Source: Pseudomonadota bacterium (GTDB taxonomy: Bacteria; Pseudomonadota; Alphaproteobacteria; Acetobacterales; Acetobacteraceae). From it: 64,000 nucleotides of DNA. Under the pieces are notes generated by a model. That model did not search any database. It saw only the letters and a list, made by a program, of their open reading frames with translations, and was not told the DNA's origin. Shown here one piece after another: positions 48,250 to 55,450 of the stretch. A program made the position numbers and the translations under genes. The stretch's first letter is position 1. Every line of letters begins with the position of its first letter. The stretch is taken from NCBI GenBank assembly GCA_021818505.1, contig JAKADX010000002.1:62001-126000 (forward strand). Direction: 5' to 3'.

Positions 48250-48362
48250 CCCTCAGCCGGCGCTTCGCGCCACCCTCTCCCGCAAGCGGGAGAGGGAAGA
48301 AAGATCCCAGTCGCTGCCTGCCCTTTCCCTCTCCCGCTTGCGGGAGAGGGCCGGGGTGAGGG
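48250..48362. repeat. REP-like pair upstream of the long fibre gene
   Basis: CCCTCAGCCGGCGCTTCGCGCCACCCTCTCCCGC-aa-GCGGGAGAGGG is followed about 40 bases later by the inverse copy ending GAGAGGGCCGGGGTGAGGG. The long fibre's ATG is 20 bases further on. Confidence 0.87.
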
Positions 48363-48382
48363 CGCCTTTTTCGGAGACCCCG

Positions 48383-51300
48383 ATGCCGACAGTGCAGCAA
48401 TTGCCTGCCGCCACCACGGTCAATCTGACCGACGACATCATGCTCGACCAAAACGGCACCAGCGTCAACGCGACGGTGGCGCAGGTGCTCGACGCGATGC
48501 CGCTCGGCACGGGGCTGGTACGCAACGGCGATACGGTGGCGGCGGATACGACGGTGCTGGCGCCGCTGGCCAGTCCGACACTGACCGGCACGCCGAGCGC
48601 GCCGACGCCGCCGCCGGGCGACAACTCCACGCTACTTGCCACGACCGCGTTCGTGATGGCCAATACCGGCACTGCCGTCGGCACCGGCACGCTGACGCTG
48701 ACCGGCGACGTGACCGGCACGGGCAGCGGCACCATCGCGACCACGCTGGCGAGCGTGGCCACCGCCGGCACCTATGAGCGCGTCACCGTCGATGCGAAAG
48801 GGCGCGTGACCGCCGGCGGGACGCTCGGTGCCTCGGACATCACCGCCGCGCTCGGCTTCACGCCGATCGCCGGCAACGAGACCATCACGCTGTCCGGCGA
48901 CATTGCCGGCAGCGGCGCGACGGCGATCACGGCCACATTGCCGGTCGTGGTGAATCCCGGCGCCTATGCCAAGGTCACGGTCGATCCGAAGGGACGTGTC
49001 ACGGCCGGCGGCGCGCTCGGCACCGCCGATATCAGTGCCGCGCTGGGCTATGTGCCGATCGGCGCGAACGAGACGATCACGCTGTCGGGCGACATCAGCG
49101 GCAGCGGCACGACCGCGATCACCGCGATGTTGCCGGTGGTGGTGGCGCCCGGCCCGTACGCGAAGGTGACGGTGGATGCCAAGGGGCGCGTGACCGCCGG
49201 CGGCCCGCTCGGCACCGCCGATATCAGCGCCGCGCTCGGCTATGTGCCGATCGGTGCCAACGAGACGATCACGCTGTCGGGCGACATCAGCGGCAGCGGC
49301 GCGACCGCGATCACCGCGACGCTGCCGGCGGTGGTGGCGCCGGGCGCTTATGCCAAGGTGACGGTCGATGCCAAGGGGCGCGTCACCGCCGGCGGCACGC
49401 TGGCGGCGGGCGACCTTGCCGGTGTCGATCTCTCCGGAGCCGACGCGACGGCGAGCGGCGCGGCGACCGCGCGCACGCTGGCCGCGCGCGCGCATGACGT
49501 CATCAACGTGCTGGACTACGGCGCCGATCCGACCGGCGCGAGCGACAGCGCCGCCGCTTTCTCCGCCGCGATGAGCGCGGTGGCGTCGGGTGCCTGGGGA
49601 CGTGTGTTCGTGCCGCGCGGCACCTATCAACTCGCCAGCGTCGTCAACCAGCCTTCGGGCCGGTCGATCGCGGTCATCTTCGACGACGGTGCCAACATCA
49701 GCGGCGCCGGCTATCTCGGCGTCGATCGCGTGGAGAGCGCGCAGGGACCGTTCGCGCTGCGCCAGAACGCCGGCGGCTTCTTCGGCTTCGCGCCGACTGT
49801 CGGCGACGCGGCGAACCCCGGCTTCGCCACCGACCTGATCTTCAACACGCCGCAGAACAGCCTGTCGATGCGCGTCGGCTGGGACCGGCGCTACACCAAC
49901 ACGAACATCTACGGCAAGGTCCACAGCGGCATCGATATCGCCGAGCAGCGGGTGCATTCCTGGCCGAACCTGTACGACAACAGCTCCGGCTGGGGGCTGT
50001 GGGAAGTCATCAACGGCCCCACGATCGACGAGGACACCGCTGCGCGCGCCGGGCTGTCGGCCTCGGCGGAGTTGTGCGAGATCGACGTCGTCAACAACCA
50101 GGCCGAGGCCGGCTGGACCTGGCAGGCGGGCCAGGGCAACACCGTGCAGGGCATGTCGATCGACCCGTGGGGGCAGAACGGCCTCTATGGCGGCAATATC
50201 CTGTTCACCTACGGCACGGTCGGTTCGTACGACGGCAATGCCGGCGGGCTGAACGCGCGCTGGTTCAGCTATCCGGCGGTGTTTTCCTCGGGCAATCCGC
50301 CGGCGGTCCCGGCCGGCGGCACCATTGTCGTCAACGGCACCACGATCACCCTGACGGCAGGCGAGAGTCTCGCGAACATTGCCGCCGCGATCAATGCCGC
50401 CGCCATCGCCGATGTGCGCGCCGCCGCGACGACATGGGGCGGGGTGGTGTCGCGGCTGGTGATCTACAGCACGGCGGCAGGCGATCTCGGCACGTTGACG
50501 CTGTCGGGCACGGCGTTGCCGGTCCTGGGCATCGCGTCGGGCAGCTACACGACGCCGCGCGGTCAGTACGCCGCCGCCGTCGGCGACGCCGGAGCGGTCG
50601 CGGTCGGCGACAAGCTGGTGGTGAACGGTGCGACGGTGACGGTGGGCGGCGCCGGCGCAGCGTCTGACGTGGCGGCGGCGATCAATGCCGCGGCCATTCC
50701 CGGCATCGCCGCCGACACCAACGCCAACGGCGTCATCGTCATCACCTGCTTCATGCCGCTGCAATCCGGCGGGCTGGTGCTGGCGGATGCGAGCGGCTTC
50801 ACGACGCTGGAAAAGATCGGGCTGCGGCCTGGCACGTACCTGCCGCCGACGCCGCCCAAGGGGTTCGCGACGGCGTATTCCGACGTGACCTCGCCGGTCT
50901 GCCTGCCCACCGACCAGATCACCATCAGCGCGACCGACATCAACGGCACGGCGTATGGTCCGGTCACGGTGACGCTGAATGGCGGCGCCGGCACCGGCTG
51001 GCCACAGGACGTGGCGGCGTCGATCCAGGCGTCGCTGATCGCCGCCGGCTTCTACGGCAGCGACTTCACCGCGCTGTCTTCCGGCAGCGCCGTGGTGGCC
51101 GTGCGCGCCGTCGGCGGCGGGCTGAACCAGGGCGTGCAGATCAGGAATACCGCCGGTGGCACCCTGACGCTCGCGAACGCGCACGGCGCGCCGCTCGATA
51201 CGCTCGGCATCGCGCCAGGGACGTATCAGCCGGGCGGCTATTCCGCCGGCTCGCAGACCGTGTTCATGGCGGCCGAGGACGCGATCGCCGCGGGCGGGCG

Positions 51301-52690
51301 CGGCGTGTTCATCGGCGGCGTGTCGAACGCGACCGACCTCACGGTCTGGCCGCACACGCCGCTGGAGACGCGCGGCGGCTTCCTGCACGGGCTGCGGCTG
51401 GATCGCGCGACCTATGCCGACGGCAACGCGATCGTCGTGGCCCCGACGCATGCGATCGCCTGGGGCAGCGCCGCGCAGGGGCAGCACACGCTCGCCGTTG
51501 CGTCGGGCACATTGCAGTTCGACGGTCAGCCGATCGTCAACAGCGTCGCCTTCGACGCCGCGTTCGGCAGCGAGGTCGGCGACCTGCTGGTGCGCACCGC
51601 CTCGGGCTGGGCGGCGCTGACGCCGGGCGCGCAGGGGGCGACGCTGACGGCGAACGGGCCGGGCACCCCGATCGCGTGGACCCAGCCGCCCGCGGCGGAG
51701 TGGACCGCCGGCGCGGTCGCCGCGCTCGGGGTCGGCCTGACGCTGAATGCCGGCACGCTGGAGACAGCACCGGCAACGACCGTGTTCACCTCCAACGGCA
51801 TCTGGACGCCGCGGGCGACCAGCACCTTCGCGCGCGTCCGGTTGCTCGGCGGGGGCGGCGGCGGCGGCGGCGGGGCGCAGACGGCAAGCGGGACGCAGGC
51901 GGCGGGGGGGGGCGGGGGCGGCGGCGGCGGGGTGTTCATCTGGCAGGGGCGCATCGGCGACCTGCCGGCAGGTCCCTACACGGTCACGATCGGCGCCGGG
52001 GGCACCGGCGGCGCCGCGGCGAGCGCCGCCGGCACCGCCGGCAGCAACGGCGCGGCCGGCGGGACAACGACGCTCGCCAATGTCGGGCAGGCGGGGGGCG
52101 GCGGCGGGGGCGCCGGCGGTCAGATCAACGGGGCAAGCGGCGCCGGCGCAAGTGGCATGGGCGCCGCCTATGGCATCGCGCTGACGCTGACCGGGGGCAC
52201 GGCGTCGGGGCCGAACGGCGGCGGCGGCAATGGCTTCGGCAATGCCGGCGCGAGCAACGGCACCCAGGGCACCACGGTCTCCTTCGGCCCGGTCGGCTCG
52301 CCGGGCGGCGGCTGCACGGCGGCGGGGGTGGCGTGTCAGGGCGGCCTCTCGCCCGCGCAGCCTTCGGGCGGCGGCGCGGGCGGCGGCGTTTCCAGCGCGC
52401 CGGGATCGAACAACGGGGCGACTGGCGGATGGGTCGCGGCGTATGTCACGACCGAAGCGGCCGGCGGCAGCAGCACCACCCCGACCGGCAGCGCCGGCAC
52501 GCCGGGCGTCGGCAACCAGCCCGGCACCGGCGGCGGCGGCGGCTATGGCAATGCCGCCGGCCCAGGCGGGGCGGGCGGGGCCGGCGCCAATGGCGGCGGC
52601 GGCGGCGGCGGCGGAACCTGCCTGAACGGCTCCACGCCCGGCGCCGGCGGTCCCGGCGGTGCCGGCCTCGCCGTGATCGAGGAGTGGTGA
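48383..52690 (+). CDS. Long tail fibre with pectate-lyase-like and glycine-rich domains
   Basis: 1435 residues from ATG 48383, preceded by GGAGACCCCG. Order: N-terminal attachment region (VQQLPAATTVNLTDDIMLDQ), three 64-residue repeats (about 135-330: ITLSGDISGSG-TAIT, YAKVTVDAKGRVTAGG), a beta-helix opening (VINVLDYGADPTGASDSAAA, VFVPRGTYQLAS), then NG-T-T / ANIAAAINAAAI modules like flagellin-IN repeats, then a C-terminal glycine-rich tip (RLLGGGGGGGGG) to the end GLAVIEEW. A pectate-lyase-like fold often degrades or binds capsule or LPS glycans. This is the likely specificity determinant. Confidence 0.82.
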   Translation: MPTVQQLPAATTVNLTDDIMLDQNGTSVNATVAQVLDAMPLGTGLVRNGDTVAADTTVLAPLASPTLTGTPSAPTPPPGDNSTLLATTAFVMANTGTAVGTGTLTLTGDVTGTGSGTIATTLASVATAGTYERVTVDAKGRVTAGGTLGASDITAALGFTPIAGNETITLSGDIAGSGATAITATLPVVVNPGAYAKVTVDPKGRVTAGGALGTADISAALGYVPIGANETITLSGDISGSGTTAITAMLPVVVAPGPYAKVTVDAKGRVTAGGPLGTADISAALGYVPIGANETITLSGDISGSGATAITATLPAVVAPGAYAKVTVDAKGRVTAGGTLAAGDLAGVDLSGADATASGAATARTLAARAHDVINVLDYGADPTGASDSAAAFSAAMSAVASGAWGRVFVPRGTYQLASVVNQPSGRSIAVIFDDGANISGAGYLGVDRVESAQGPFALRQNAGGFFGFAPTVGDAANPGFATDLIFNTPQNSLSMRVGWDRRYTNTNIYGKVHSGIDIAEQRVHSWPNLYDNSSGWGLWEVINGPTIDEDTAARAGLSASAELCEIDVVNNQAEAGWTWQAGQGNTVQGMSIDPWGQNGLYGGNILFTYGTVGSYDGNAGGLNARWFSYPAVFSSGNPPAVPAGGTIVVNGTTITLTAGESLANIAAAINAAAIADVRAAATTWGGVVSRLVIYSTAAGDLGTLTLSGTALPVLGIASGSYTTPRGQYAAAVGDAGAVAVGDKLVVNGATVTVGGAGAASDVAAAINAAAIPGIAADTNANGVIVITCFMPLQSGGLVLADASGFTTLEKIGLRPGTYLPPTPPKGFATAYSDVTSPVCLPTDQITISATDINGTAYGPVTVTLNGGAGTGWPQDVAASIQASLIAAGFYGSDFTALSSGSAVVAVRAVGGGLNQGVQIRNTAGGTLTLANAHGAPLDTLGIAPGTYQPGGYSAGSQTVFMAAEDAIAAGGRGVFIGGVSNATDLTVWPHTPLETRGGFLHGLRLDRATYADGNAIVVAPTHAIAWGSAAQGQHTLAVASGTLQFDGQPIVNSVAFDAAFGSEVGDLLVRTASGWAALTPGAQGATLTANGPGTPIAWTQPPAAEWTAGAVAALGVGLTLNAGTLETAPATTVFTSNGIWTPRATSTFARVRLLGGGGGGGGGAQTASGTQAAGGGGGGGGGVFIWQGRIGDLPAGPYTVTIGAGGTGGAAASAAGTAGSNGAAGGTTTLANVGQAGGGGGGAGGQINGASGAGASGMGAAYGIALTLTGGTASGPNGGGGNGFGNAGASNGTQGTTVSFGPVGSPGGGCTAAGVACQGGLSPAQPSGGGAGGGVSSAPGSNNGATGGWVAAYVTTEAAGGSSTTPTGSAGTPGVGNQPGTGGGGGYGNAAGPGGAGGAGANGGGGGGGGTCLNGSTPGAGGPGGAGLAVIEEW
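48788..49400 (+). repeat. 192-bp tandem repeats in the long fibre gene
   Basis: The segment GTCGATG-CAAGGG-CGTGACCGCCGG recurs at 48788, 48980, 49172 and 49364, exactly 192 bases apart. Three complete 64-codon units are present, plus a partial one. Copies 2 and 3 are nearly identical. Such repeats can recombine and change fibre length. Confidence 0.85.
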
Positions 52691-52696
52691 GGCAGC

Positions 52697-53020
52697 ATGT
52701 CCGACACTGCGGGCCACGGGCTGCTCGCCTGGGCCGGGATCGCCGTCAGCGCGATCGGCGGCCTGCTCGGCCATCTGCACCTGCGCGTGAGCCGGCTGGA
52801 GGATCGCGTCAGCGACGGCCACGCGGCCTTGCAGGCGCAACTGGGCGGCGGCGACGACAAGCTGTGGCTGGGCCTGGCCGAGATGCGGCGCGACGAGGTC
52901 GCCTTCCGCGAGCGGCTGCTGCGCGAGATGGCGAGCAAGGCCGACATCAGCGAGTTGCGCGCGAGCGTCGAGCGCCTCGCCTCCGACTTCGCGCACCACC
53001 GCCGCGGCGGCGGCGACTGA
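52697..53020 (+). CDS. Small membrane protein with coiled coil, lysis-associated
   Basis: 107 residues. One N-terminal transmembrane helix (GLLAWAGIAVSAIGGLLGHL) is followed by heptad-rich helices (RVSRLEDRVSDGHAALQAQL; ISELRASVERLASDFAHH). Position immediately before the lysozyme and size suggest a spanin-like or accessory holin role. No lipobox or second gene embedded in it was found, so a two-component spanin is not demonstrated. Confidence 0.6.
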   Translation: MSDTAGHGLLAWAGIAVSAIGGLLGHLHLRVSRLEDRVSDGHAALQAQLGGGDDKLWLGLAEMRRDEVAFRERLLREMASKADISELRASVERLASDFAHHRRGGGD

Positions 53021-53030
53021 GGAACCCGAC

Positions 53031-53573
53031 ATGGACGTGTTCGCAAGGGCCTTCGCCGTCGTGATCGGCGAGGAGGGCGGGTGGTCGGCCGAGCGCGCCG
53101 ATCCGGGCAACTGGACCGGCGGGGCGGTGGGCAGCGGCGCACTGCGCGGGACGAAGTTCGGCATCTCGGCGGCGGCCTATCCGACGCTGGACATCGCCGC
53201 GCTGACGCTGGCCGAGGCGCAGGCGATCTACCGCCGCGATTACTGGGACCGGGTGCGCGGCGACGAGCTGCCGCCGCCGCTGGCGCTGCTGGTGTTCGAC
53301 GCCGCCGTCAACAACGGCGTCGGCCGCGCGGCGCGCTGGCTGCAACTCGCCGCCGGTGCCGCGCCGGACGGTGTGATCGGGCCGGTCACGCTGGCGGCGG
53401 TCGCGGCGCGTGCCGGGGAGGGGGACGCGCTGTGCGCCGAATTCCTGGCCCGGCGCATGGACTTCATGGCGACGCTGCCGACCTGGCGCAGCTTCGGCCT
53501 CGGCTGGGCGCGGCGCCTGTGCGCGCTGCCCTATCGGTCGATGACGTTTTTCGAGGGGGGTTCCAATGGTTGA
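53031..53573 (+). CDS. Endolysin, GH108-type N-acetylmuramidase with peptidoglycan-binding end
   Basis: 180 residues. The catalytic Glu15 lies in VIGEEGGWS, the EGG signature of GH108, followed by KFGISAAAYP and ALTLAEAQAIYRRDYWD. The C-terminal part (LLVFDAAVNNGVGRAARWLQ; DGVIGPVTLAAVAA) is a family-typical peptidoglycan-binding module. No signal peptide, so it needs a holin. It overlaps the holin gene by 8 bases. Confidence 0.9.
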   Translation: MDVFARAFAVVIGEEGGWSAERADPGNWTGGAVGSGALRGTKFGISAAAYPTLDIAALTLAEAQAIYRRDYWDRVRGDELPPPLALLVFDAAVNNGVGRAARWLQLAAGAAPDGVIGPVTLAAVAARAGEGDALCAEFLARRMDFMATLPTWRSFGLGWARRLCALPYRSMTFFEGGSNG

Positions 53574-54207
53574 CATCGCGGGCGTCGCGGAGGACGCGGC
53601 GAAGGGCGCCGCCATGGGCAGCGTCGTGCCGGGCATCGGCACGGTGGTCGGCGCGGTCGGCGGCGCGGCGCTGGGCCTGATCGGCGACAGCGACGTGGCG
53701 AAATGGCTGTTCGGCAGCAAGGGCGCGGCGGTCGCGCAGAAGGCGGTCGCGGCCGTGCAATCGGTCACCGGCACCACCGATCCGGCGGCGCAGGACGCCG
53801 TCCTCGCCAGGGATCCGCAACGCGCCGTGCAGCTCAAGCTGCAACTGACCCAGATCGCGGCCCAGCAGGCCGAGGCGGTGCGGCAGGACGCGCTGACGGC
53901 GCTGCAGGCGCGGCTGAAGGACGTTCAGGACGCGCGCACCCAGCAACTCGGCCTCGCCAAGGCCGGCAGCCGCGTGCAGTGGGCGCCGGCGATCGTCAGT
54001 GTCGTGGTGCTGGCTACCTTCGCCGTCATGATGTGGGCCGCGCTGACGCGGCAGTTGCCGCCGGGCAGCGAGACGATCCTGAACGTGCTGATGGGGATGC
54101 TCGGTGCCGGCTTCACCGCTGTGCTGAATTTCTGGCTGGGCAGCAGCAGCGACAGCCACCGCAAGACCGACCTGCTGTTCCAGAGTTCGCCGCCGCCCGC
54201 TACGTAG
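53566..54207 (+). CDS. 3TM-type phage holin
   Basis: 213 residues. An N-terminal Gly/Ala-rich hydrophobic helix (GSVVPGIGTVVGAVGGAALG), a charged helical middle (LKLQLTQIAAQQAEAVRQDA) and two C-terminal transmembrane helices (APAIVSVVVLATFAVMMWAA; ILNVLMGMLGAGFTAVLNFW) ending WLGSSSDSHRKTD. This matches the three-TM holin family found beside GH108 endolysins. The late placement after lysozyme makes it the last cluster gene; the next gene is on the opposite strand. Confidence 0.85.
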   Translation: MVDIAGVAEDAAKGAAMGSVVPGIGTVVGAVGGAALGLIGDSDVAKWLFGSKGAAVAQKAVAAVQSVTGTTDPAAQDAVLARDPQRAVQLKLQLTQIAAQQAEAVRQDALTALQARLKDVQDARTQQLGLAKAGSRVQWAPAIVSVVVLATFAVMMWAALTRQLPPGSETILNVLMGMLGAGFTAVLNFWLGSSSDSHRKTDLLFQSSPPPAT

Positions 54208-54237
54208 CCGGGAGCGGCGGAGACGGCGTCGGGCGCG

Positions 54238-54450
54238 TCAGGCTGTGGGGTCGGTCGAGAACAGCAGGCAGTGCAGGTTGCGATAGATGAACAGGCCGCC
54301 CCGCCGCTCCGGCACTTGCGGGTCGCAGAGCAGGTGCCGATCCTTCATGTCCAACGGCCGGCCGAGATTGAGCGGGTGCGCCACCCGCAGCTCGGTGAAG
54401 GTCATGGCGCCCGTGGACATGATGTAGCCCGTGAGGAGCAGGCCGAACAT
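54238..54450 (-). CDS. Small unknown protein (70 residues)
   Basis: Starts at ATG 54450, preceded by GGAGGACCGA, a strong ribosome-binding site. The N-terminus is mildly hydrophobic (MFGLLLTGYIMSTGAM), then FTELRVAHPLNLGRPLDMKD, RHLLCDPQVPERRGG and LFIYRNLHCLLFSTDPTA. Two Cys residues. No family recognised. It is convergent with the phage-like cluster and only 30 bp from the holin stop. Confidence 0.65.
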   Translation of the reverse strand: MFGLLLTGYIMSTGAMTFTELRVAHPLNLGRPLDMKDRHLLCDPQVPERRGGLFIYRNLHCLLFSTDPTA

Positions 54451-54539
54451 TCGGTCCTCCGGTGGACGGACGTGCCGTCGCTGTTGTTGTTGGATGCACC
54501 ATGTCGCAACTGGTGCAAGTTGGCAAGAAAGGGCGGAGC

Positions 54540-54704
54540 ATGGATGAGGAGGCCGAGCACCGGGCGCCGCGCTGGCTGCCGGCGCTGGTGCTGCTGGCGG
54601 TGGCGGCGCTGCTGATCGGCGGCTGGCTGCTGTTCCCGCGCCTGGCCGCCTACATGCACCGCCAGGACTGCATCGCCAGCGGCCACGTGAACTGCGGCGA
54701 CTGA
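54540..54704 (+). CDS. Small single-span membrane protein (54 residues)
   Basis: ATG 54540 is preceded by AAGGGCGGAGC. A charged N-terminus (MDEEAEHRAPRW), one transmembrane helix (LPALVLLAVAALLIGGWLLF) and a tail with two Cys (HRQDCIASGHVNCGD), the last probably periplasmic. Divergent from the 70-residue gene with 89 bp between starts. No family recognised. Confidence 0.6.
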   Translation: MDEEAEHRAPRWLPALVLLAVAALLIGGWLLFPRLAAYMHRQDCIASGHVNCGD

Positions 54705-54710
54705 ACGGTA

Positions 54711-55424
54711 TCAGGCTGGCGGCACGGCGGCGGCGGGCGCGCCGAGCAGCCAGCCTTGCGCCAGCGTGGCGCCGGCGCGCTGCATGGCCCAGAGTTGCGG
54801 CAGCGTTTCGATCTGCGTGGCGATGGCGCGCGCGCCGGTCGCGGCGGCCAGCCGCAGCAACTCCGTCAGCAGCGTCCGCCCGCGCGGCCCGGCCATCGCC
54901 GTGCGCAGCACCCCACCGGAAAGCTTCAGCGCATCGAACCGCGCCGCCTGCAACAGCGCCAGCGAGGCCGCGCCGCCATCCACCTCGTCCAGTGCGACGC
55001 GCATTCCGCCGGCCCGCAACTCGGCAATCGCCGCCACTGCGGCGGCGAGGTCGTCGATCGCGTCGATTCGCACCAGTTCGATCGCCGTCGCGCCCGCGTC
55101 CAGAACCGTCCGCGCGAAGCCGGGCTGTTGCAGCGAGCGGGCGCAGACGTTCACCGAGACCGGCTGCGGCAGCGTGCGCGCCATCGCCAGCACCGCCGCG
55201 TCCAGCGCCGCCCCGAGCCCCGCCGCATCGGCGGCCGCCACGAAGGCGCGCGGCGGCTGGGCGGGCGGGCGCAGCAGCACCTCGGCATGGTCGGGCAGGC
55301 GGGTGTCGATCGCGACCACCGGCTGCAACGCCAGCGTGAAGCGGCGCCCCTCGATCGCCGCCGCGATCGTCTCGCGCGGCGCGTGCGCGGCGGCGACGGC
55401 GGGGCGGCGCAGCGTGTAGGACAT
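54711..55424 (-). CDS. Degenerate EAL-domain protein, probably not a phosphodiesterase
   Basis: 237 residues. The EAL fold is recognisable: FTLALQPVVAIDTRLPDHAE, EVLLRP in place of EALLRW, VSVNVCARSL, a long Ala-rich core, and AQGWLLG in place of QGYLFG. Catalytic positions are altered: VALDEVDGG replaces DDFGTG, KLSGG replaces the K-D motif, and ATQIET replaces AEGVET. The first EAL Glu remains in EVLLR. It may bind c-di-GMP or another protein instead of hydrolysing it. It follows dnaE2 on the same strand by 26 bp. Confidence 0.8.
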   Translation of the reverse strand: MSYTLRRPAVAAAHAPRETIAAAIEGRRFTLALQPVVAIDTRLPDHAEVLLRPPAQPPRAFVAAADAAGLGAALDAAVLAMARTLPQPVSVNVCARSLQQPGFARTVLDAGATAIELVRIDAIDDLAAAVAAIAELRAGGMRVALDEVDGGAASLALLQAARFDALKLSGGVLRTAMAGPRGRTLLTELLRLAAATGARAIATQIETLPQLWAMQRAGATLAQGWLLGAPAAAVPPA

Positions 55425-55450
55425 GGGGCACGCTACCGCACCGGCCCGCG

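Larger units (their letters stand above)
28666..54207 (+). mobile_element. Contractile-tailed phage-like particle cluster lacking integration, replication and control genes
   Basis: About 25 co-oriented genes cover packaging (TerL), head (portal, scaffold, capsid), connectors, sheath, tube, chaperone, baseplate, fibres and lysis. The order follows myovirus logic. No integrase, repressor, small terminase, head protease, replication gene or attachment repeat is visible. Base composition matches the host, and six REP-like loci, shared with host intergenic regions, sit inside. Possible identities are a gene-transfer-agent-like element, a decayed prophage, or a headful-packaging satellite. A tailocin is less likely because TerL, portal and capsid remain. 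Confidence 0.8.

Noticed and set aside
3888-48362. The repeated CCCTCTCCCGC elements considered as a CRISPR array
   Set aside because: The units are palindromic, dispersed through the window rather than arrayed, and have no regular spacers or cas genes.
28666-54207. The phage-like cluster interpreted as a tailocin
   Set aside because: Terminase, portal, scaffold and capsid genes are present and look intact, which a tailocin would not keep.
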